Under the pieces are notes generated by a model that was not told where the DNA came from, made no database searches, and saw only the letters and a list, made by a program, of their open reading frames with translations. Shown piece by piece: positions 1 through 9,276 of a stretch of DNA of 50,000 nt (position 1 is its first letter; each line of letters begins with the position of its first letter). Both the position numbers and the translations under genes were made by a program. Source of the DNA: Prorocentrum cordatum. Taxonomy: Eukaryota > Sar > Dinophyceae > Prorocentrales > Prorocentraceae. The stretch lies in contig CAUYUJ010021649.1 in the NCBI GenBank assembly GCA_963575745.1, forward strand, positions 491,382 through 541,381. The letters run 5' to 3'.

Positions 1-76
1 TGGGAGAGAGGACGGGCTACGCTTTGGGCGCTCTCCTCCACCAGCTCATCGCCTTCATCATGGATCTTGTGGATCC

Positions 77-820
77 ATGGGCCGCTACATGCTCGGCGCC
101 TACTGGGCCCAGCTGCAGTGGGCTGCTATAGCCATGGTGGTGGTCGTGGTCGGCACCGTGCTGGGGTCCACCGTGGGCGTTGTGTTCTGGTCCGTGGGCA
201 CGGCATGGAGATACTTTACCCTGCTGTTCTCCACGATGAGGGGCTTTGCGCAGGGCAGCAAGTCGGGGCTTGACGTGAAGCTGGCGCTGGACGGCAACAC
301 AGCCGCAGCGCTCACCTGGTATGGCAGTGCCGAGGCCCTCGAGATTGGCGATGACTACATCAAGACCGAGGTCCGAGGCCGAGGAGGAGGGGCAGAGAAG
401 ATGATGCCCAACGACCTCATCGTCCGTTCGGGAGGCTCCGTGGCTAGACTCGAGCAGGGTCCACTCAAGGGCGGCCGGCTCGCTCGCCACGGGTATGTCT
501 ACAAGTTCCGGGACGTGAAAGGGAGTTCGCATCGGCACCTGAAGGCGGATCTGGAGGCTACCCGTGGCGACGACGGTATCGGGATGGTCCACCTGTGCGC
601 CACTACTCCGTGTGCGCTCCCCCCTGGGGACAAGGCGATGGTGCGTATTTGCTCGTCGTGCGTCGTGCCCCACAGCTCCCCGATCAACGTGGCGGACCTG
701 GCCAAGCTCTCCCCCGCAGGCCGGGCCCGCGCAGGCGGGAGGCTTGCTGTGCTTGGGCGGGTCGAGGCGCAGGGAAGGCCATGGGGCGTCTACTCAGGTG
801 CTGTGCCCGCAAGAGTATGA
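77..820 (+). CDS. small membrane protein ORF at the head of the retroelement
   Basis: Predicted 247-residue protein of unknown function. Residues about 15-52 form a hydrophobic stretch (AIAMVVVVVGTVLGSTVGVV inside it) long enough for one or two membrane-spanning segments. A polar domain with several Cys residues follows (CATTPC near 171-176, CSSC near 188-191). ATG at 77 is the first Met in this frame, but the frame is open upstream to base 2, so the true start may lie outside the window. The last 40 bases overlap the gag-like ORF if that starts at 781. Its position just ahead of gag on the same strand suggests it belongs to the element. A membrane protein is unusual for DIRS-type elements. 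No family recognised. Confidence 0.5.
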   Translation: MGRYMLGAYWAQLQWAAIAMVVVVVGTVLGSTVGVVFWSVGTAWRYFTLLFSTMRGFAQGSKSGLDVKLALDGNTAAALTWYGSAEALEIGDDYIKTEVRGRGGGAEKMMPNDLIVRSGGSVARLEQGPLKGGRLARHGYVYKFRDVKGSSHRHLKADLEATRGDDGIGMVHLCATTPCALPPGDKAMVRICSSCVVPHSSPINVADLAKLSPAGRARAGGRLAVLGRVEAQGRPWGVYSGAVPARV

Positions 821-3800
821 GGCACCCCAAGTCGGGGCACCCCGCCAGTAAGGCGGAGGAGATGGACCCCAACTCGGAGACAGAGTCGGAGCCCAGCGTT
901 GACGTCTGCCAGGCCGATCAAGTGGCCTACCTTGCCGAGGGCAGCACGCGGGTCTTGGGCGCTCAGTGCTGCAGGGGCACTGCCAGGCAGAGTCCAGTCT
1001 TCCTCCTGGTGGAGGATGCTGCTATCTCGGACACTCGCGACCTGCAGGAGGAGGCCGGCGCTTGGACTTTCCGCGCGTGCGTGCATCACGCGGGTGCCTA
1101 CGAGAGCCAGGCAGCTCGGCGGAAGTGTGCGCGCTCACAGTGTCACCCCGCCCATGTGATCGAGAAGGGCGGCTTCCCGCTGTGCACGGCTCACGCGGCT
1201 GATCGCGCGGTGGGCTGGCGGAGCCGGTCCGCGACGCCCCGTCGAGATGGCGAGGACGGCGACCAGCGCCCAGGAGGCGCGAGGCCAGAGAGGAGGAGTG
1301 AGGGGCGTGCGGCTCGTCGCGCGCCGGCGGCCGCCAGCCGCAAGGGCAGCCCAGCCGAGGCCGTGGCGGACGCGGTCTGGCTCATCCACGTTCGTGACCC
1401 TCTGGCGCTGGAGGGATCGGAGTGGGATGCATACTACAGCTTCCCCGCCCGCTTCATCGGCCCGACGAAGAACGGCAAGAGCGACGACCCACGTACGGAC
1501 GTGGAGGCGATGGGCTTGGGGCTGACCTTCTCCGTCTCGGACGGGGCCTTCGCCCCCCCCGGGCCCGAGCTGCTCGACGAGTTCGTGGAGGCGCAGCCGC
1601 CCGCGATTTGCTGGCGTGCTGGCGCAGCGCTGCGGCTGTCGGACCACGGGGGCGGCGCGAACTACCGCGGCGACTCCTTGAGCCCCGCGTCAGCCATCGC
1701 CCTGAGCAAGGACCGCAGTCGGCACCTCATGGCCAAGCGGGCTCGGTCGCGGAGTCGCAGCACTACTCCTACTCGTCGGGATACCCACGACGATTTCGAC
1801 GCGAAGCTACGCAGAGCCCAGGCACAGGACGAGGAGCAGAAGTGCCAGGACCTGAGGCTAACCCTCGTTGCAGCCTACCTCACCAAGCGCGCCGACGGCC
1901 TCACAGACAGCGCAGCCAGAGGAGTCATCTCGGCGGAGAGCTGGACGGGCAAGCATGAGCTGCTGGCGGAGCTGATCGAGGCGGCGGACACGCTGCAGGA
2001 GGGAGTGAGCGAGGTTGGCGTCAGTCTCCTTCGAGGGTGCCGCGACCTCTGCAGTCGAGAGTTGGAAGGTGGCGAGGGTAGCCCGCACCCAGGAGCAGCG
2101 GACGGGCCGCCACTCCCTCCTCCAGCACACGCTCCACCTGATGGCCACGAAGCGGCAGGAGGAGGCTTGAGGCCGGCAGCCTTGGCGCGGGCTCCTCCCG
2201 GAGGCCAGGCGGGTTCGACGCTGCCCCCACCGGGGCTGGGGTTTCTCGGCTTCGGGCAGAGGCCGCCCCCGCGGACGGAGGCGCGGCCAGGTTTCAACCC
2301 GAGCGCGTTCTACGGATCCGGGGGGGCCAGCTCGACTACACCCTGGGCGGCTCCACCGCCCACGTCGCCCTCCTTTGTGGAGATGGCGACTCGCCCTAGG
2401 GAGTGGCACGCTGGTGCGTCCTCCCTGCCGCAGGAGGAGAAGGTGCTGGCGGCGCCCACGGCGGAGTCCGAAGTTGGCATCGGCCTGCAGAACCTCGTGC
2501 GCGAGCTGGGGAGAGCCAACAAGCACGCAGAGGAGGCAGGCGGCGCAGCCAAGGGCACGCTGGCTAGTATTGGGCGCGCAGAGGAGCAGCTAGTATTCAT
2601 GGCCAGGGGATGCGATTACTACACGGTCACGTTGTGCCCAGGACTGCTCGGCAAGGATGCTTTCCACGCGTTGAGGTCCGTGGGTCAGAACTCCAGGCCA
2701 CTCTTCAGGTCCATCAAGTTCCCCACCAACATCACCAATAGTATCGCGTACGGCTTCGCGGCGTTCCAGCACGGGGGACGTGATCACCTGCACCTGCCGG
2801 ACTACTGCCCCAGCTGCGCGAACTTCCCGAGGACGACAGAGGCGGACATGGATGGTTACGTGCCCCCGAAGGACTACAAGTTAGAGACGCGCCCGAGGCA
2901 CGCGTCCACCCCCCAGCACTGGTTCCAGGATGCCAAGCGCGAGTCGTGGGCGTGGGCTTGCTTCCACGGCCAGGAGCACTACGACCAGCAGATCAAGGCC
3001 GCCGAGCACCTTCTCAGCCTCAACGACGAGGCAGAGCATGCATGGTCCCCCACCGTCATCTTCGGCATCTGGGCGGAGCTGCGCGGCCGCTGGTGTGAGG
3101 AGCTGCGGATGGAGAGGGCGCGCATGCTGGAGCTCATGGGCGATGAAAATCCGACATGGGACCGCATCAAGTTCGTGTGCGCGTCCCCGACCAGCAGCGA
3201 GGGCCCGCGACCGTGGTTGCGTATGCCGCGCACCTACTTCTTGGACGAGCCTGACCAGTACTTCATGACGGACATCATGGTCAGGCACCACAACAAGCTG
3301 GCGAGGTCGCAGTGGCAGGCGGCTTTCCGCTCTAGTGCGGTCCCCCCTCCGCAGCCCATCCAGCCCAGGTCCGGGCCCAAAGCGGGCAAGGCGGGTTCAG
3401 GGGGCTCCGGCGCGGGGGGATCGGCGGGGGGGGCCGCAGGAGGTCGTGGAGGCGCGGGTCTGCTCGGGCATGCTCTCTCGCGCAAGGAGTGCGGCCGCAG
3501 TCTCGACCACCGCCCCAAGTCTCCAGCGAGCGGCCGCATCATCTGCTGGGACAACTCCAGCTGGAAGGGGTGTCACAACTCCTCGTGCCCGCTCTCGCAC
3601 AAGCCGATCGGCAAGGTCGGCCTGTTGGACCGCTCCGTGCAGATGCAGCTGATCAAGCGGGGGGGCCCCAAGGGAGGTCCCGAGGTGGGCGCGCGCGAGG
3701 ATGCGAACAAGAAGATCGAGGCGCTCAGGCAAGCACAAGAGGCTGAGGATGCGTCCAAGAAAGCTGGCGAGGCGGGCGCACAGGCGCCCGCCCCAGCGGG

Positions 3801-4665
3801 CGGCGGCAAGGGGGCTGGCGGCGGGAAGGGCAGCGGCAAAGGTGTCGACGGCCGGAGAGGCGGCAGCATCGATCCCAGCGTCGGCCAGGACCAGGAGGTA
3901 GAGGAGAGTAGCAGCCGAGCAGCGCCGGCCGCGGGGGCATCCAACGACATGGCGGAGAACACAGTGCTCCCGCCGTCGGGCTGGGTGGAAGCACCGCCGG
4001 AGCTCAAGGACTTCAACCCGACGGAGCTGGAGGAACACCTGCGGGTCACCATGCAGGGACCTGACGCCCGCTGGCTTGGCAACCATCATCAGGCCAAACA
4101 GCAGCGGGCCCACCTGCCCGACTCTACCCCCGAGTTGGCCAGGCGCAAGGAGGTGATGCGCGAGATCGACACCGACCCTACGCTGGCGCACATCGCGGCC
4201 GAGACTGGCCTGCTGGGCTGCTACCTTCGGAATCGAGTCCGAGCGGCCAAGGAGGCGAACGAAGAGTACGACGTGGAGGCCCTCGCCGCGCACGCGGTGG
4301 ACTACGGGTGCCCTGAGCTCGCGGAGGCGGCGGACGCGTTCATGCAGCAGCACTACGGGCGGGGGAAGGCGGGTGAGATCACCACTCACCAGGCCGTCGT
4401 AGGCCCCATCACGTGGGGCGAGGATGACGAGCCAGGGACAGGCACGCTCATGTTGGCGGGCAGCGAGTGGGCGATGCTCGACTATCGCGACAAGCTGGCT
4501 TTGGACCCCGAGACGGTCGAGGTGTTGGACGGCTTGCAGCACTCGAGTAAGGAGCCCCCGGAGATCGAGCTCAGAACGTGCGCTATCATCAACGTGATCG
4601 CCGCGCACATGATTCGGGAGGCCCCTCCGCAGGAGTGCGAGTGGCCATCGGCGATAGCTGTTTAG
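781..4665 (+). CDS. gag-like polyprotein with CCCH zinc finger
   Basis: Large ORF, 1294 residues from ATG 781; the frame is open from 595 but 595-780 is shared with the upstream ORF. ATG 781 has G at -3 and G at +4; ATG 862 is an alternative. Visible parts: a Cys/His cluster at about 1126-1194 (C-x4-C-x13-C-x2-H); an Arg/Ser-rich linker (about 1723-1785); Pro/Gly-rich segments (2080-2400 and 3340-3470); and a CCCH finger at 3544-3600 (C-x8-C-x4-C-x3-H) like nucleocapsid or RNA-binding fingers. A Gly/Lys-rich basic tail follows (3700-3850). Length, low-complexity linkers, one finger and the place upstream of RT all fit a structural Gag. It ends at TAG 4663-4665, and the next ORF continues in the same frame directly after it. 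Confidence 0.65.
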   Translation: MGRLLRCCARKSMRHPKSGHPASKAEEMDPNSETESEPSVDVCQADQVAYLAEGSTRVLGAQCCRGTARQSPVFLLVEDAAISDTRDLQEEAGAWTFRACVHHAGAYESQAARRKCARSQCHPAHVIEKGGFPLCTAHAADRAVGWRSRSATPRRDGEDGDQRPGGARPERRSEGRAARRAPAAASRKGSPAEAVADAVWLIHVRDPLALEGSEWDAYYSFPARFIGPTKNGKSDDPRTDVEAMGLGLTFSVSDGAFAPPGPELLDEFVEAQPPAICWRAGAALRLSDHGGGANYRGDSLSPASAIALSKDRSRHLMAKRARSRSRSTTPTRRDTHDDFDAKLRRAQAQDEEQKCQDLRLTLVAAYLTKRADGLTDSAARGVISAESWTGKHELLAELIEAADTLQEGVSEVGVSLLRGCRDLCSRELEGGEGSPHPGAADGPPLPPPAHAPPDGHEAAGGGLRPAALARAPPGGQAGSTLPPPGLGFLGFGQRPPPRTEARPGFNPSAFYGSGGASSTTPWAAPPPTSPSFVEMATRPREWHAGASSLPQEEKVLAAPTAESEVGIGLQNLVRELGRANKHAEEAGGAAKGTLASIGRAEEQLVFMARGCDYYTVTLCPGLLGKDAFHALRSVGQNSRPLFRSIKFPTNITNSIAYGFAAFQHGGRDHLHLPDYCPSCANFPRTTEADMDGYVPPKDYKLETRPRHASTPQHWFQDAKRESWAWACFHGQEHYDQQIKAAEHLLSLNDEAEHAWSPTVIFGIWAELRGRWCEELRMERARMLELMGDENPTWDRIKFVCASPTSSEGPRPWLRMPRTYFLDEPDQYFMTDIMVRHHNKLARSQWQAAFRSSAVPPPQPIQPRSGPKAGKAGSGGSGAGGSAGGAAGGRGGAGLLGHALSRKECGRSLDHRPKSPASGRIICWDNSSWKGCHNSSCPLSHKPIGKVGLLDRSVQMQLIKRGGPKGGPEVGAREDANKKIEALRQAQEAEDASKKAGEAGAQAPAPAGGGKGAGGGKGSGKGVDGRRGGSIDPSVGQDQEVEESSSRAAPAAGASNDMAENTVLPPSGWVEAPPELKDFNPTELEEHLRVTMQGPDARWLGNHHQAKQQRAHLPDSTPELARRKEVMREIDTDPTLAHIAAETGLLGCYLRNRVRAAKEANEEYDVEALAAHAVDYGCPELAEAADAFMQQHYGRGKAGEITTHQAVVGPITWGEDDEPGTGTLMLAGSEWAMLDYRDKLALDPETVEVLDGLQHSSKEPPEIELRTCAIINVIAAHMIREAPPQECEWPSAIAV
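4663..4665 (+). other. in-frame amber codon between gag-like and methyltransferase ORFs
   Basis: TAG is the only stop separating the gag-like frame from the methyltransferase frame; both are frame 1 and open on either side. The next codons are GAG GAG AGT TTG, and the first ATG downstream is at 4693. This could be a readthrough site, as in gammaretroviral gag-pol, or a single nonsense mutation. The sequence alone does not decide. Confidence 0.85.
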
Positions 4666-4692
4666 GAGGAGAGTTTGAACTTCCGAAAGGAG

Positions 4693-6072
4693 ATGTTGCA
4701 AGCTGCGCGGATTGCCGAGGGCGCTTTGGGCGAGGTCCTGGGCCTTCTGACGCAGGCGGAGGCAGACCTCCGCATCTTCTGCCACGACCTCACGCACCGA
4801 GACCACGACAAGGACTACCGCATGTGCGCGGCCCTGCCGCCCGACCTCCTGCGCACGAAGGCGCTGGGTGCGGTGGCGGTGGGCTACTACGGCAGGGTCG
4901 CGGTCGAACTCATCATCGGCGCCGAGTTCACGAGACGGGAGGGGGATATCCTGTGGGTGCTCGTGCATAAGGGCCACATGCGGGTCCTTGTCCCGCCAGG
5001 AGTGGGTGTCATCGGACAACTCTACGGAGCAGGAGTTGATGTGCAAGAGCTGCCCGCTCTGGCCTGGGAGGCGCTACGTGAGTTGGCGCTCACCGCGCGT
5101 TCCCCGCCTGCGCACCCAGGCGCATTGGCGTGCCAGCGCTGCGCAGAGGCCGCGGGCCTGGGGGCCATGAGGCGCCCTTCCTCGGGCTTCTTGGTGGGCC
5201 TCTTGAGCGACGAGACGCTGGCCAACTCCGCGCTCCTTTTGGAGAAGGCGGTGGCAGGAGAGGTTGAGGAGGATGAGGGCCAAGGAGGCGTGAAGGTCGG
5301 GGAGATGAGCTCGGGCCCGTCTGAGGAGGAGATCCGTATCTGGCTCGGCGCGCAGGCAGCACTTCTGCCGCGGCGGGGTCGCCGGCTTGAGTTCCTGGAG
5401 ATTTTCACGGGGGAGGCTCGCATCTCCCAGGCAGTGGTGCAGCAGGGCGGCCGGGCCATCAAGATCGGGCTCCAGCACGGCCAGGACTTGCGCCGCAGGA
5501 GGGACAGGAAGCTTCTCCTGGACCTCATCCAGCTCTACGACCCGCACGAGACGTGGATCAGCTGGCCTTGCACCGCCTTCGGTGCGTTTGTTGCTCTCAA
5601 CGAGTCGCGAGGGGTCGACCTGTCCAAGGTTAAGGAGGAGGGGGCAGTGTTTCTCGCACTAGCCAAGAGGATCGTGGCCGAGCGAGCCGCCAAGGGGCGG
5701 GGATGCTCGAGAGAGAACCCGTGGCTCTCGGCAGCGTGGCGCCTGCTCGCCCCGACCCTCGTCGACCCTGTCTGGCACCGGGTCCGCCTCGATCAGTGCG
5801 CGCTCAACCTTCGGAGCGCGGCAGGAGGGCTTCGTCTCGAGCCCGCCCGCATCGTGTCGACCTCAGAGGACGTCGCCAAGGCCCTCAATCTCCGCTGTAG
5901 CGGGGACCATGTGCATGACTTGGTAGAGGGCACGGCAGTCGCCAAGCGCAGCGAGACGTACTCGCAAGAGATGGCCGACCTGGTAGCCAGAACGGTCATG
6001 CAGCGGGCGCGACGAGATCGTCAAGCAGGTGGAGCTGAGCACGAGGGGGGGGGGGTCAGATCAGCACGGTGA
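4693..6072 (+). CDS. DNA (cytosine-5)-methyltransferase-like domain of the retroelement
   Basis: 459 residues from ATG 4693, in frame with the gag-like ORF. The N-terminal half (to about 5380) is not recognised. From about 5387 a Rossmann-type methyltransferase signature appears: LEIFTGEARIS (motif I, SAM binding), then ISWPCTAFG with the candidate catalytic Cys codon at 5569-5571 (motif IV, Pro-Cys), then RENPWLSAAW with ENP at 5713-5721 (motif VI, usually ENV in C5 enzymes). The distal part contains KxLNLRCSGDHVHD-like sequence (about 5880-5925) that recurs in the methyltransferase-like module at 31.8-32.4 kb. The Pro-Cys favours a cytosine-5 relative over the Dam-like N6-adenine enzymes of classical DIRS, but activity is not assured. 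The frame changes near 6003-6010; after that the family-like sequence continues in frame 2. Confidence 0.62.
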   Translation: MLQAARIAEGALGEVLGLLTQAEADLRIFCHDLTHRDHDKDYRMCAALPPDLLRTKALGAVAVGYYGRVAVELIIGAEFTRREGDILWVLVHKGHMRVLVPPGVGVIGQLYGAGVDVQELPALAWEALRELALTARSPPAHPGALACQRCAEAAGLGAMRRPSSGFLVGLLSDETLANSALLLEKAVAGEVEEDEGQGGVKVGEMSSGPSEEEIRIWLGAQAALLPRRGRRLEFLEIFTGEARISQAVVQQGGRAIKIGLQHGQDLRRRRDRKLLLDLIQLYDPHETWISWPCTAFGAFVALNESRGVDLSKVKEEGAVFLALAKRIVAERAAKGRGCSRENPWLSAAWRLLAPTLVDPVWHRVRLDQCALNLRSAAGGLRLEPARIVSTSEDVAKALNLRCSGDHVHDLVEGTAVAKRSETYSQEMADLVARTVMQRARRDRQAGGAEHEGGGVRSAR

Positions 6073-6418
6073 TGAGGAGGCGCTTGTTGGCAGGATTGAG
6101 GAGTCAACTAAGGCGGGGGAGGTCATCATCGAGTGCGACTCGAAGAGTAGACCGGAAGACGCGGCGGCTAGGGCCTACTACGATTTTTTGCAGGACCACC
6201 AGGACTATGAGGAGGACCAGGTCAAGGAGGTGGTAAAGTTGGGAGACGCGGTGCTGGAGGAGGCGGGGTCGCTCGAGAAGGCGATCGTCGCCCTACGGGG
6301 GGTCTGGTGGGCGAGGCGCGGCTGCCGCTTGAGGGGCATCTTCGACAAGAATTTGGAGCCGCTAGTAGAGGGCGCGCTACTGGACTACGCGCGGAAGGTG
6401 GCCGAGGATGGGGGCTAG
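6008..6418 (+). pseudogene. frameshifted continuation between methyltransferase and RT ORFs
   Basis: Frame 2 is open from before 6008 to TAG 6416-6418. It reads smoothly on from the methyltransferase ORF: RDEIVKQVELS follows the end of frame 1 (VMQRA) if one base is gained or lost at about 6003-6010. It is acidic and predicted helical, with no known domain, and is probably the linker to reverse transcriptase. An 11-base G run (6045-6055) lies inside it. Its last 11 bases (6408-6418) overlap the ATG of the RT ORF, and a second frame change at the G5 run 6410-6414 would fuse it to RT. The two changes may be decay, sequencing error at G-rich sites, or recoding. Confidence 0.5.
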
Positions 6419-9080
6419 GACGAGGTTCAGAGGAGCACCGGCGCGCCTCAAGGCGCTGCCCCACCCCAGCGCGAAGGATCACCTTGGCGAAGTGATGCGC
6501 GCCCTCTGGAAGGATGCGGCGAAGGGCCGTGTCCTGCTGTGCACCATCGTCCACGAGCACTTGCTCAGCAAGGTTGTGAGCGCGCCCATGGCGAGGGTGC
6601 CCAAGCATAACCCAGACCGCACCATGAGCGACAGGGGCCGCCTCATTTGGGACGGGACGGTCCCCAACCAGAGCTGCCCCATGGAGGACCACCCTCCAGC
6701 GGACCAGCCGCGGCATGAGGACCTCGCCCGCATCATCATGTGGTGGCAGGCGCGCATGCCGGGCGTGGACATTGTGCTGGCCAAGAAGGATGTCAAGGAC
6801 GCCTTCAGGTGGGTGGTGATGCACGAGATGGACGCGTGCATCTTCGGCGCGCACTTTGAAAGAGGAAAGTGGGGTGTCGCGGCCCTGATCATGGCGGTCT
6901 ACATGGTCCTCACGTTCGGTTGGACGGGCGGTCCGGGCGAGTGGATGATCTGGGCGTGGGTGGCGAAGTGCTACCATGCAGCCTACCGCCCTGCCGATGC
7001 GAGGTGGGACGACAGCGTCCCCTTTCACAGCTCGTTTCCCATGGGCGATCAGGTGCTCGTCGAGCCCGACATCGGCGCGAGAGCGGCTCAGAGTAGCGAT
7101 GCGGCGCTCGAAGGGATAAGGGCGTGCCTCGGCGACGAGACCATCAACGAGGAAAAGCACTTCGAGGAGGGTGGCTGGGAGACGTCGAAGATAAGCTGGG
7201 GCCTCCTCTACCGCACTCGCGACGGCACGATTGAGATGCCGGAGCCTAAGATCGAGAAGGCGGCCTATATACTGGCGGACCCTACGCTGGACTACGGACA
7301 TCAGACTATACCCTGGAACTTCTTGGAGATCTATCGAGGCAACCAGCAGTACTGGTGCCTCGTCATGCCAGCCATGCGTTGCCTCGTGAGCGCTACTGAC
7401 GCGCTCATGCGGGGTCGTCCGAGGAGGCTTGCAGGTCCCAGGAGCGATGATCAGCAAGGACACTTGGCGTGGGCGGACTTCTGGCAGGCCACAGAGGCGG
7501 CGCGCGTCTTGGCAGCATATAGGACGAAGTGGAGCTCACGCTTCGCGGGCGCGCTGCCTGGCGGCCTCTCCATCAATGAGAAGTTGGCGCTCCCTGGGTG
7601 GCAGTATCGCGTGATATGGGTCACTGGCGACGCCATTCCGCAGAGGATCGCCACGGTCGACTGGGTCAACGCCAAGTGCGCCCTCCATGCTGTGCCTGAC
7701 TTCGTGCGGGCGTTGCGGGGGGCGGTAGGCGTAGAGGAGGATGAGGAGGCCATCATCGCGATCGCTGAGTTCATGAACCTCGTGACGTTCGCGGCCAAAG
7801 CAGGCGTGGGGGGCTGGTGGGAACGCGGGGTGGTGATGTACGGCGGGGAGAACTACAACGTGCACTGTTGGCTCCAGAACCGCAGGGCGAAGAACCGGTA
7901 CGCCAGCTTCCTGATTGCGGTGGTCACGTGCCTCGAGGCAGTCTACGGCTATGAGGTCGCGAGCGCCTACTTCCGCACGTACCGCGACGTCACCGCGGAC
8001 GCCTTCTCCAGGGTCGAGGACGAGGAGGTGGTGGAGTTGGCCAGGTCGAGGGGTCTGGAGGTCGTCGACTTGCGTGGCAGCTGGGCCGAGCACCTCGAGC
8101 GGGGCTGGCTCCATCGTGCACTGGTCTGGGAGGGCCAGAGTGACGCAGACGCCAGGGTCGCGAAGCAGCTGGCCGTGGCTCGGCGCGAGCCGCACCGTCC
8201 GCGGACCCTCCAGATGAGACCGGGGCGGGCGGTGACTCTAGTCGAGTGGCGAGGTGCCACGGGTGCCTTGTGCAAAGCGGGGGCTCGCCGGGGCGCTGTC
8301 GTTTGGGTGCTCGCGGCACCCGGAGCCCCAGGTGCGGGGCGCACTGTGTGGCCCCCAGGCGTGGCAGAATGGAACGCCAGAGGCCCGGGGCATGCAGATG
8401 TGGTGGCAGCCAGCTTGACCAACGACGGCGGCGAGGAAGCGAGGCGCTGGGCGGAGTTTGTGGTCCAGGTGAGGGCGGAGGTCGCTATTGCAGACGCGCC
8501 GGGCCCCGCTGATCTAGGCCCTGCGTTGCGGAGACTGAGGGGCGCAGGCTACAGCTGGGAGGAGGTGGAAGTGTGCTGCTCGAGGCTGGGTGACCCGATC
8601 GCGCAGCATCGCAGGGTGGTCTTGGCGGTCCAAGGCGGAGGGGAGGCGATGAGCTTGGGCCAGGAGTCCGTGGAGCCGCAGAGCGTCAGGTCGTGCGTCG
8701 GCAAGCTCAGCCAGGGCACCATCAGACTCAGCAGTGAAGATGGCGAGCTGGTCCTGGACGGGGGGGCCCTGATGGCGCGCGACCCTGCGGCCACTGGCGC
8801 CCCAGAGGAGGAAGCGCCAAGGAGCTGGTGTACTAATCAGAAGGTCCGTCGTCGAGCATTAGGAGCGCAGCGCTGGCAGGGGAGGCCGGAGACCGCATCT
8901 TGTTCCATGATGCTCGGAGCCCGCTCCCAGGAGTCTGGCAGCTTGGAGGCGAGGAGATCTGGAAGCTCACAGGAGGCGCACCGGCGATCTTTCGGCGGGC
9001 AGTTGAGGAGGACACCGAGACCAGCGACCTCGTGGCCTGGGGTATCAGAGCAGCTACCCCCCAGCTGGCGGACGCCATGA
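6408..9080 (+). CDS. reverse transcriptase and RNase H of the DIRS-like element
   Basis: 890 residues. Residues about 40-290 are a reverse transcriptase. Motif A is KKDVKDAFRW (Asp128, Asp131); motif B region is LTFGWTGGPGEW (168-179); motif C region is QVLVEPDIG (215-223), where the usual (Y/V)xDD reads VEPD. The thumb follows as KISWGLLYRTRDGTIEMP (261-278). Residues about 400-535 look like RNase H: GDA (Asp408), AEFMN (Glu454), GGENYNVH (479-486), ADAFSR (Asp531). Order and motifs match DIRS/Gypsy-type RT-RH. The C-terminal third (about 590-800) has a weak second methyltransferase-like pattern. The last 80 or so residues are out of frame: family-like sequence moves to frame 2 at about 8815-8850. 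The altered motif C makes catalysis doubtful. Confidence 0.72.
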   Translation: MGARTRFRGAPARLKALPHPSAKDHLGEVMRALWKDAAKGRVLLCTIVHEHLLSKVVSAPMARVPKHNPDRTMSDRGRLIWDGTVPNQSCPMEDHPPADQPRHEDLARIIMWWQARMPGVDIVLAKKDVKDAFRWVVMHEMDACIFGAHFERGKWGVAALIMAVYMVLTFGWTGGPGEWMIWAWVAKCYHAAYRPADARWDDSVPFHSSFPMGDQVLVEPDIGARAAQSSDAALEGIRACLGDETINEEKHFEEGGWETSKISWGLLYRTRDGTIEMPEPKIEKAAYILADPTLDYGHQTIPWNFLEIYRGNQQYWCLVMPAMRCLVSATDALMRGRPRRLAGPRSDDQQGHLAWADFWQATEAARVLAAYRTKWSSRFAGALPGGLSINEKLALPGWQYRVIWVTGDAIPQRIATVDWVNAKCALHAVPDFVRALRGAVGVEEDEEAIIAIAEFMNLVTFAAKAGVGGWWERGVVMYGGENYNVHCWLQNRRAKNRYASFLIAVVTCLEAVYGYEVASAYFRTYRDVTADAFSRVEDEEVVELARSRGLEVVDLRGSWAEHLERGWLHRALVWEGQSDADARVAKQLAVARREPHRPRTLQMRPGRAVTLVEWRGATGALCKAGARRGAVVWVLAAPGAPGAGRTVWPPGVAEWNARGPGHADVVAASLTNDGGEEARRWAEFVVQVRAEVAIADAPGPADLGPALRRLRGAGYSWEEVEVCCSRLGDPIAQHRRVVLAVQGGGEAMSLGQESVEPQSVRSCVGKLSQGTIRLSSEDGELVLDGGALMARDPAATGAPEEEAPRSWCTNQKVRRRALGAQRWQGRPETASCSMMLGARSQESGSLEARRSGSSQEAHRRSFGGQLRRTPRPATSWPGVSEQLPPSWRTP

Positions 9081-9154
9081 TCGAGGAGGCGATGTTCCAG
9101 CTGGAGAGCTCCCGGCAGCAGCAGGACGCGGGCAAGACGGGGTTTGCTCGCTAG
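8850..9154 (+). pseudogene. frameshifted C-terminal tail of the RT/RNase H polyprotein
   Basis: Frame 2 from about 8850 to the stop at 9152-9154 reads naturally from the end of the RT ORF (GDRILFHDARSPLPGVWQL, then EEIWKLTGGA, then an acidic helical tail). In frame 0 the same bases give an Arg/Ser-rich, low-quality translation. One indel at about 8815-8850 would join them. The pattern of a conserved E(I/V)W-x-L-x-G followed by helices may close the second methyltransferase-like region. Function not known. Confidence 0.45.
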
Positions 9155-9276
9155 CAAGAGAGGACGCGCAGTGGGAGCGGCTGCAGACGTGGCTGCGCGC
9201 ATGTCGTGAGTGCCCGAGCGACCCAGGAGGCCGGGCGGCAGCGCTCAGGAAGGAGAGGCTACCGACCAAGTGCGGC

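Noticed and set aside
3397-5046. 549-codon open frame on the - strand
   Set aside because: It lies opposite the gag-like and methyltransferase frames in GC-rich DNA; its translation is His/Arg/Leu-rich with no domain.
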